DNA of 64,000 bases from Zingiber officinale. Taxonomy: Eukaryota; Streptophyta; Magnoliopsida; Zingiberales; Zingiberaceae. This document shows, piece by piece, positions 55,991 to 64,000 of the stretch; position 1 is the first letter of the stretch; each line of letters opens with the position of its first letter. The notes beneath the pieces were generated by a model. That model searched no databases. It saw only the letters and a program-made list of their open reading frames with translations, and was not told the DNA's origin. The position numbers were made by a program, and so were the translations under genes. Location of the stretch: NCBI RefSeq assembly GCF_018446385.1, contig NC_056005.1:47435461-47499460 (forward strand), in the 5' to 3' direction.

Positions 55991-56729
55991 ATATATTTAA
56001 TTGGGGTTGTAATTTTATTAGGCTTTATGAATCAACCCTATTATTGAAATTATCCTCCTTAGGAATTGTTTTAATTTATTAAATCTAAAAAAATAAAAAA
56101 AAGAAGAAAACACCGTCTCTCTGTCGTGACTCGCGCGACGGCGCGGACGCCACCGGCGCCGCCGGAAGCTTCGCCGGACGAGTCCGGTGAATCCGGCGAA
56201 GTCCAGCGTTGCTTCCAACGGCGCCGGTAGCGTCGTGCAAAGCTTTTGGCACAGCCAGAGGCATCGCGACTCTACAGGCGTTGCTCGAAGCAACGCCGGA
56301 CTTCGCTGGACGCGTACAGTGCGTCCGTCGACGCTTTAGGCGGCGTCTGACGCCCTGCGATGCGTCCGACGTTGCTGCGACGAAGAATCGAGAAACAAAA
56401 AATATAAATTAACAGAAACAAAAAAAAACTTATCGGAAGTCGCGATCGGAGAAGACGAAGAGTTGGTGAAGAGTCGGCGATGAAAGAAACGAAGCGCCTC
56501 GAGCCCTCGGCAAATACCTAAAAATCGATTTTATATGCTTAAAATACCTAGCCCGCCGAGCCCGCCGAAGTCCGCCGAAGCCTGCTGAGGACCGCCGAGG
56601 AACGCCTAGGCGGTCCAGCCGCCTAGGTCTTCCGCCTCACTGGTTTCCGGCGCGGCCTGCCGCCGCACAACGCCTAGGTGGGCCGCCTAGGGCGAGATTT
56701 CGAACACTGTTCCTAGCTTAGATATAATA

Positions 56730-58400
56730 CTTTAAAATATTGAACTACTTAATCCTTTAGTAAGAATATCTACAAAAGTAAAAAAAAGAATTTCTACAAG
56801 TTGCCTAGATATACAAGGGGTATAAATAATCTGCTCTCTAGCTTCGCTTTGACAAAGTGTCTCTTTCGTTTGATCTTGTTGTACTTGGACCGAATTGTGA
56901 GCTATGCTAATCACATACTTATTATTACAAGTCTCATTGGGTCATCCCATTTGATCTTTAAATATTCTAAGATGATTTTTAACCAAAGTAGCTTACACAC
57001 ACTTTAAGCTATTACTCGGAATTCTGCCTCTACACTAGATTGCACTATCAGATATTGTTTCTTGCTCCATGTCACGAGGTTAATTCTAAGAAAGGTTACC
57101 TTATGTCAACCATTGCAACTGTTGACCTAGTATAATCAACAATTCATCCATATATGCCTTCAACACTAAACTTCCATTTCTTGGAAACAAAATACCCCTT
57201 CTTTGAGATACTGTAATACTTGATGAGTTGCTTTCAAATGAATTTTTTTTGCATTATGCATGAATTAAGTAACCACTTTGTATGCTATGTTTAGTTGTGT
57301 ATGAGGTGTATGAGGCAGATAAATAAATAAGTCTTCTTATGAGACATTGATGCATTTCCTTATCTAGGTATTGGGTTATATTGGAGCATATGATGGCTTG
57401 CAATGTTGTCTTGCTTGTTTCTTTAAGGAGAGCTTGTTCAGAGTGAGCCATCTAAAAAATGTCATCCTTCCTAATACTTTGATTTTAAACTCCTTCACCA
57501 AACACTCTCCTTATAATCATTACTATTATATCATTAACATGTACTAAGAGCGTGACCTTTGTGATTCTCCCTACATTAAGAGCGTTGTGACTCCCCTCGA
57601 AGAAGATTGATCAATAAACAATGCAATCCCCTTGCTTTGTTTATACTGCTATGGCAATTATAATTCTCATAAATATACCAAACTATGCTCATGGTGATTG
57701 CTTAAGTCCATATAAGACTTTTTTTCAATTTACATACAATATGAGCATCCAAATTATTTCCTTATCTCAGTGAGACCTTCATATAAATTTCTCGCTCTCT
57801 GTGCAAAAATACATTCTTGACATTAAATTATTATTATAACTCCCAACTATAATTAGATGCAAAGATTGTATAATTCCTTCCATTTTCATTTTTACAATTG
57901 GAGCAGAAGTTTCTAGATAATGAGTCATAAGTTTGAGTATAGCCCTTAGCTACTAGGATTGCCTTATATCTTTCTTTCTATTGATTTATTCACTTTATAT
58001 TTCACTGTATAGAAGGGGCGCCTTGGCGCAATGGTAAAGTTGTTGCCATGTGACCAAAAGGTCACGAGTTCGAATCTTGGAAACAACCTCTTGCAAAAAG
58101 CAGGGTAAGACTGCGTATAATGGATCTTTTCCCGGGATCCTGCATGGCGGGAGCTTCGTGCATCGGGCTGCCTTTTTTTTTTTTTTTTTTATATTTCACT
58201 GGATAGACCCATTTACATTTTTTTTCTTCTTATTGGCAACTTCACCAATTCCCACGTTTGGTTATTCTCTAATGCATTTATTTCTTCATTCATGGTTTGT
58301 TTTATTTCAAATTGAATAATGTCTAAGATATGGTGGTAGAGATGATAATGGTGGTTAAACAAGAAGACTTTATGTGATGATGAAAGATGTTCAAAAGATA
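56730..58400 (-). pseudogene. Copia-3 RT / RNase H remnant
   Basis: The minus strand shows the RT start (MNEEINALENNQTWELV near 58290-58240), then after the SINE VAKGYTQTYD, FKIDVKNVFLHRE (motif A), SLYGLKQSPWAW, and LLVHVNDIIVM, a degraded motif C, near 57540. The RNase H end is SEAREQIIYTPCISRQLVEI with FVDILTKGLSS near 56740-56850. Confidence 0.8.
58014..58190 (+). mobile_element. Au-like SINE
   Basis: The sequence ggggcgccttggcgcaatgg, then aagttgttgccatgtgacc, then gagttcgaatcttggaaaca, corresponds to the tRNA-derived head of the plant Au SINE. The body (tgcaaaaagcagggtaag, cgggagcttcgtgcatc, gggctgcc) and the poly(T) tail at 58173-58190 also fit. The 17-bp flanking duplications atatttcactgtataga (57997-58013) and atatttcactggataga (58191-58207) differ at one base. 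The SINE splits the RT of Copia-3. Confidence 0.95.
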
Positions 58401-59289
58401 CGGAGTTCCTAAGAGGATATAAAGGTTATTTTGTATGTTCTCTACTTCCTTTCCTAACAACATTGAGAAGGCTTAGGTCCTCATCACCTATATGTGATTC
58501 AGTTTTAACTTCTAATGAAGAATTATAAATTGTTATCTCATTTTCAGGATTTGGCATAGATTCTTGGACTTGCGTTAGTCTAGGGACAAATATCTTCTTC
58601 CGTAAATATGCCTTGTCAAGTGATTCTCAATGATAGAGTTGAGATTTTGATGCACAGGTTAGACATAGGATTTGACATAGATTCGGACGCAATTTTATGT
58701 AGATTCAGACACATGATTTAGTATGGGCTCATTGCGAGTAATGATGGATCGAGTAAGAATTTTTTGTCCTTATCTTCTAATATGGAATTCTCCTCTTAAA
58801 CATAAGGTGTGGTGAAGTAGACATTTGTTCATTGAAAGTAATCTATGCCAACACATATAACTTTTTTTAATGGAGGATAATTTTTACTCTTTCTGAATCG
58901 AGGAATAACGTACAAATATACTTTTTAATGCTCTTAGGTCTAACTCCCCTCTAATTTTGATTATGCACATGAACAAATGATAAACACTCAAATATTGTAG
59001 GGATAAAATTATTTGTAGCCTATATGTTTGGATAAAATGGTTGAGAGTGTTTCCATTAGACTCTTAAACCCTAAGATTTTAAAAGGTAAATGATTTTTTG
59101 AAGATTTTAAAAAAATTGCTTCCCCAAAATGATTTAGCCACATTTTTTTTTTGAAATAAAAGGGCTTGGGTTAACAGTAGGAGATGATAAATTTTCTTTT
59201 CTTTGATTTCGTTTTGTTGAAGAGGAAGATAAAAAAAATTTGATTAGCAATAATAAAATAAAATAAAATTTATTTAAATATAAACGATA

Positions 59290-59375
59290 TAGTCGGGGAT
59301 AGAGCCTAATAACGTAGAATGATCCATATAGCCGACCTCACCTAGTGGATAAAGTTTGGTTGTTGTTGTTGTTAA
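59290..59375 (+). mobile_element. 5'-truncated RTE LINE 3' end
   Basis: The sequence gaatgatccatatagccgac, then ctcacctagtggataaag, and a (ttg)n tail at 59359-59373 is the characteristic 3' end of plant RTE LINEs. Confidence 0.8.
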
Positions 59376-60060
59376 TTCTATTTTATTGTGGTGTACTGAC
59401 ACAAGATGACTCATATATCATCCCTTCTTTTTGAAATAAAGAGTTAGGATTTGATTGAATTAATCCCTATCATATTCTAACCTTGATATTAACCCCCAGT
59501 TAATTTTTAATCACGGAACAAAAAATTGGGAGGACATATTGACATCAGAAGTAAAAAAGAAAATACTACTACAATCATTAATGAAGACAAACTATTTTGC
59601 CCCAGAAACATTAGTAGTAGAAGGATCTCAAATATCATTGTCAATGGGATAAAAAAAAGCTGTTTTTACTACTTAATGGAAAAGACGTACATTTGTGATT
59701 AACAAGTTTTCATACTATGCAATGGAAACTCTCAATATATATACTTTGGAGTAAAGATGGAAAAAGAATATTTATTGTTTCTGAATGATGGATGTCCTAT
59801 TGGTGGTGGTGAAACCAAATCTTATTATTATTATTAGACAAACAAAGTTCTAAAACGAAAGAGTAAGATAACTTGTTTTTGGTAATATTTGATTGATTCA
59901 AGGTTCAAGATAGTAAAGTGTATTCTATCTTTTGCATGTCCAATCATCTCCTTGAATCCTTGTCCTGACATACACAATAACTATCATAAAAATCACATTG
60001 CAACATAAATCTTGAGTTAGCTTTTGGATAAGGATAAGGTTTATAAGAATATTTTTAAGA
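59376..60060 (-). other. Decayed Copia-3 sequence, no clear domain
   Basis: The position predicts integrase, but no catalytic motif can be read with confidence. Confidence 0.4.
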
Positions 60061-60267
60061 TTAATGGACTCCTACACCTACTACTACAGTTAAAGAACCA
60101 TTAGCTATGACTATTTTTCTATCACTGGACATAGGGAATACATGGAAAAAAACACATGGTGAATAGGTCATACAATCAGTAGCTCCTGAATCCATGATCC
60201 AAAACTCGAAAAAGGTTGTACCCAAGACATTTAATCCAATAGAGGATGGAAACATACCTAAGTACAC
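60061..60267 (-). pseudogene. Copia-3 protease remnant
   Basis: The minus strand encodes FFEFWIMDSGATDCMTYS, where DSGATD is the Copia aspartic protease active site, followed by RKIVIANGSLTVVVGVG. The frame closes early. Confidence 0.9.
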
Positions 60268-60891
60268 TAATGAAATAGTACATGAAGGCTTGTTAAAGTT
60301 ACCAATAAAGGATCTTAGTCGCTCTACCTCTTCTTGGTTATGCCCACCTGATTCCTTTGGTACTGCTTCACCATATCCACTTGGCCATTGATCTTTTATT
60401 TGTGTGTTCTCTTTCTTGTCCCACTCTTGGCTGGGCGGTTTGCCATGAAGCTTCTAACACCCCTTACGAGTATGCGTGACTTTCATGATTTAGGAGCCTT
60501 TGGTTGTCCGAGTTTTCTACTTTCAGTAAATAATACTTTTTCTGAATTTGTGGTTGAATTATTGCCACCACTAGCTACCTAGCAGCGCTTTTTATGCTTT
60601 GTGATTGGAGTATAAGTCCTCTTTTGCTCTCCTCCCCTTGAACCAGTATTACCACAAATTAACGCATGGAAGTTCTTGCTTATCAACAACTTGGATTCCC
60701 ACTTGATTAAATTTTGAATCAAGTTCTACAAGAAAATCATAAATTCAATCTTGGTCAATGAAGTTCTTTAGAACAACATTTTCAAAACATTTGATTTTGA
60801 TAACCTTTCAATGATCTAGTTATTGCCATTAGTTTATTACCTTGTTTAGCAGCCTTGTTTTTACTTAAGTGTATCTCTTTCTTTTGAATAT

Positions 60892-60899
60892 GTTTGTCC
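60892..60899. repeat. hAT MITE target duplication, left copy
   Basis: gtttgtcc is repeated exactly at 61538-61545. Confidence 0.9.
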
Positions 60900-61537
60900 C
60901 AGTGTTGTAAATGGAGGTAGATGGTGGCAGTGAGTAATTGCCTACTACCTCTGCCTAGGCGGTGCCTAAGCAGTTAATTTTTTTTTACTATTTTTATACA
61001 TAATTAAATAATATATCAACTAAAGGATAAAAAATTAAATAAATGATCAAAAATTTAAAAAAGTTACTATAAAATATATTAACTAAAAATGAAAAGTTAA
61101 TATATATATTTTTAAAAAATAAATAATAATATTTTTTAAATATATATTAAATTAATAGGATAATTTCATTGCACTTTAATTAAACCTATTTATGATTACA
61201 ATTATTAATCTAAAGTTTCAATTAAATCCTAAGTTAAAAAAAACATATTTTATTCGGCGATCGATTTTGGTATTTCGGTTTTGGACGCGTCGCCTGACGC
61301 GATGCGTCTGAACACATCGCTCGACACGACGTGTCTGGACGTGTCGCCTAAGCCTGATGACGAGATCAAACCTGTCACCGGGGCTTGGCGACGGGTCCGA
61401 ACCCATCGTGCGTGCTCGGATCGTCACCCGAGTTTGAATCGGAAACACTACTGTCGTCAAAACATAAGACGGTGCGATTGAGCTCCACCTCCCTAGGCAG
61501 CACCTAGACGGCCGCCTCGATGCCACTTAGAACACTA
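60900..61537. mobile_element. Non-autonomous hAT element, 638 bp
   Basis: The terminal repeats are cagtgttgtaaatgg and (other strand) tagtgttctaagtgg, with a perfect 8-bp duplication. Subterminal gcctaggcggtgcc words and a CpG-rich interior (61255-61440) resemble the 4.1-kb hAT element at 52577, so it is probably mobilised by the same family. It encodes no transposase. Confidence 0.9.
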
Positions 61538-61545
61538 GTTTGTCC

Positions 61546-62097
61546 TAAATGTGGTTTGCATTAGTCCAGAACATACACGTGTCAGTATTCTCACGAACCA
61601 TTGAATTCCATAACCATACTAATAGTTGAATCTTCTTCATTCCATGCTCAAACTAGGATATCCAAGTTTTGACCTTATACCCATAAGATGACTTAGCTTT
61701 TGCTTTCCTCTAAGCATAGTATGAAGGGACCACTTAAGATAGATTTTTTCCATTCAATTTTGTAGGCAATCTAGATATTTTACAATTCTCCGTATTGGTG
61801 AGATTGAATGATCTCTTCTTACTGTATTGTAACATATGTTTGTACAACTTTTAACATTTTTATAAATCATAACATGCAGAAAAAACTGCTGGGAAACAAG
61901 GAAAATTGGCAATAAGGTGGAGCAACAAAGATAAACTATCAATGATTGAGATTCGGGAATGAAATTCAACTATGAAAGTTGGTAAAAGGAACATGAGTAA
62001 TATTCTATTTTGTCTTTAGAAAACAAAGCAAACAAAAAAACAGAAAACATTGATGAAGGTGATGAAGGTTGGAAGAAGGGAATCTAAAACTGAGCCT
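61546..62097 (-). other. Copia-3 gag region, decayed
   Basis: By position this is gag on the minus strand. No domain could be read with confidence. Confidence 0.4.
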
Positions 62098-62113
62098 AAC
62101 ACTTTGATATCGT
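62098..62113 (-). promoter_or_regulatory. Copia-3 primer-binding site and LTR border
   Basis: The minus strand reads ttccaacacgatatcaaagt, a degenerate match to ...CAACA-TGGTATCAGAG. It marks the junction of LTR and leader. Confidence 0.55.
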
Positions 62114-62145
62114 GTTGGAAATTGAAAATTTTATTAACTCAAAGT

Positions 62146-64000
62146 TATAACGAACCAGTCATGGTCGGTCTAAGCCCGAATAAAGGAGGAGGGTTGCATT
62201 AGGTTACCAACTAGTGTTAAAACTATGACAAATGTTCAATGAATAAATTCATTAAACTATTGTGCTAATGCTAAGTTGTTTCCGGAAGGAACACGTTACA
62301 AGGTCCGACTGTAATATTTCAGTAAAGACCGCTACATCTCCAGAACTTGAGTGTAGTGCTAAAGATACAAGAGTTTACTTTGCAGAATCTGATTGTAACG
62401 TATCGCCAAGGACCACTATATCTTCATGAGAACTTGGGTGTAGTGTTAAATAGACAAGAGTTCTCACACATAGGTTGGATAAGAACAAATATGATAGGAA
62501 AACTAATAGTTTAAAATTTAGAACATGGAATATAAGATCCTCATTGGTACATTAATGGAGGAAGTAGATACGATGATTAGGAGAAGAATTAGTATTTTGT
62601 GTGTACTAGAGACAAAATGGGCGAGAAGACAAAGATGATGAAGAACTCGAGTTTTAAATTATGGTATACGGGAAAGAGTAAAGCAAGAACTGGAGTGGGT
62701 ATTATTGTAGATAGTTTGTTAAAGGATGAAGTTATAGGAGTAGTTAGAAAAGGAGAGAAAATTATAGCTCTTAAGATAATATTGACGAAAGAAACTATGA
62801 ACATAATTAATGTATACGCACCACAAGTAAGATTAGATGAAACTACCAAATCAAGATTTTGAGGCGACTTAGATAAAGTATTACGAAAACATTCCGTCAG
62901 ATGAAATGATTTTAATAGGAGATAATCTAAATGAGCATATCAAGATGAAAAATAAGAAATATGAAAGGGTGCATGGGGTTATGGGTTTGGAACGAGAAAT
63001 GAAGAAGGGAAAATTATATTACATTTTGCGATAGTATATGACCTTCTATTAGCTAATATGTTTTTTAAGAAAATAAAAGAACACTTAGTCACATTCAAAA
63101 GTAGAAATAATAAATCACAAATTGAATTTCTTATGGTTTAGTAAAAAAGATAGAAAGATTTATAAAGATTGCAAGGTTAGGAGAAAGCTTAACTACCCTA
63201 CATAAGTTAGTAGTGTTGGATATACTCCTCAAGCATAGTATTAATAGAAAGAAAATATATACGACTCTTATAATTAAGTAATGGAAGCTAAAAGATTGGA
63301 AGCAAAATATATTTAATGATAAGGTAGAAGTACAAGCATTAGGTGAAATATTCCGTGATTCTAATACGACATGAGATAAGATAGTATCAAAGTTGAAAAT
63401 AGTAGATAAAAGTGTACTCGGTTAGTCAAAGGGATATGCACCACTAAGTAAGGAATCTTGGTGGTAGAATGAGAAAATGCAAGAGAAAGTGAAGGAAAAA
63501 CGAATAACTTATAAGAAATTATATATTTGTAAGAACAAGGAAAAATAAAAAAAATATACAATAGCCAAGAAAGAGGCTAAAAAAGTAGTGAATGGAGCAA
63601 AAATGAAACTTTTAGATGATTATATCAAAAGAAGGGGAAAAAAATATTTATAGAATATGTAGTGAGAAAAAGGAAGACAAGAGATCTTATTCAAATAAAA
63701 TATATTAAAGATAAATGTAATATGGTACTAATAAACGATGGAGAAATAAAACAGCGGTGGAAGAGGTATTTTCATCAACTTTTTAATAAAGGTTTATGTG
63801 ACCGACTTAACTTAGGTAATTTAAGTAGGTCGAATGAATATAGAAATTTATAATTTTATATGTTCTTGAAGGAATCTAAATGGGATGATATCTGATGCGA
63901 TATAATTAGATAGGAAAATAAGTTTGAAATGCAAAAAATATTTTAAAATTATTTAAAATGAAATTGAAAATGTCGGATATAGAAAAAAAGTTCCTTTGTA
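62146..64000 (+). mobile_element. RTE-type LINE, continues past the window
   Basis: The leader has agcccgaataaaggaggagg and gttgtttccggaaggaac, typical of plant RTE 5' ends. The endonuclease starts near 62516 with FRTWNIRS and continues with RRRISILCVQETKW-like sequence, RTGVGIIVDSLLKDEVIGVV, KETMNIINVYAPQV and MILIGDNLNEH (the catalytic GDFN motif is altered). After stops comes the connector (AKKEAKKVVNGAKM) and RKRKTRDLIQIKYIKDKCNM followed by LINDGEIKQRWKRYFHQLFN, the segment just before RT. Several frameshifts make it inactive. Confidence 0.9.

Larger units (their letters stand above)
52577..56709 (-). mobile_element. Ac-type hAT DNA transposon, 4133 bp
   Basis: The terminal inverted repeats are imperfect (caaggttctaaaa and, on the other strand, cagtgttcgaaat). 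An 8-bp target duplication flanks the element. Both subterminal regions are rich in gcctaggcgg words. The transposase is on the minus strand. It is broken by frameshifts and probably introns. An AT-rich stretch (55320-55990) and a CpG-rich stretch (56100-56420) lie upstream of it. The element is inserted in the HIRA intron. Confidence 0.9.
56718..62145 (-). mobile_element. Decayed Copia element, 'Copia-3'
   Basis: On the minus strand the order is LTR end (62113 onward), PBS (about 62098-62110), gag region (61546-62090 and 60600-60900), protease (60267-60061), integrase region, RT and RNase H (58400-56730). All frames are broken. It carries three insertions: an Au-like SINE, an RTE 3' end and a hAT MITE. 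No downstream LTR was identified, because the hAT element meets the RNase H end. Confidence 0.7.

Overview
The window reads as nuclear DNA from a flowering plant with a large, repeat-rich genome. The signs are a spliced HIRA gene with telo-box motifs in its leader, long-LTR Copia elements primed by initiator tRNA-Met, SIRE-like Copia, Gypsy-like solo LTRs, plant L1 and RTE LINEs, an Au-like SINE, hAT elements and U2 snRNA-derived repeats. The general style suits a monocot. A Zingiberales-like genome is only a guess. No bacterial, organellar or intact viral gene is present.

Region by region. Positions 1-8455 hold a decayed L1-type LINE (+) cut by a 2.5-kb Copia solo LTR. A SINE with perfect 13-bp target duplications follows at 8474-8689. 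A decayed Copia (-), here 'Copia-2', runs from about 8703 to 14423. Its upstream LTR is split by a complete 9.06-kb Copia (+), 'Copia-1' (14548-23608, target duplication cctac). Positions 23614-25740 hold an LTR-like fragment containing a 109-bp tandem array, and 25737-26181 a second Copia-2-type leader plus short LTR. A minus-strand Copia solo LTR (26892-29038) abuts a SIRE-like Copia (-) of about 29039-36860, which is itself interrupted by a 443-bp MITE and a 2.2-kb Gypsy-like solo LTR. After a Copia pol scrap and a possible SINE, 38860-46000 is an array of degenerate U2 snRNA gene copies, most still preceded by remnants of the plant snRNA promoter, split by a 3.5-kb Gypsy-like solo LTR.

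The one host gene is HIRA (+). Five exons are visible between 48785 and 51808, encoding the first 698 residues: the WD40 propeller and the Asf1-binding B-domain region. A 2-kb Harbinger/Tourist-like element with a nested SIRE-like solo LTR ends about 540 bp upstream of its start codon. From 51809 to the window end the sequence is an intron, or the wreck of one, filled by an Ac-type hAT element (52577-56709), a decayed Copia (-), an Au-like SINE, a truncated RTE tail, a 638-bp hAT MITE and a plus-strand RTE LINE running off the edge. The C-terminal exons of HIRA are not in the window.

The most unusual items are the U2-derived array with its promoter remnants, the GC-rich palindrome clusters that recur in LTRs of unrelated element families, the antisense tRNA-like segment shared by two Gypsy-like LTRs, and the dense cluster of small deletions confined to one LTR of Copia-1.
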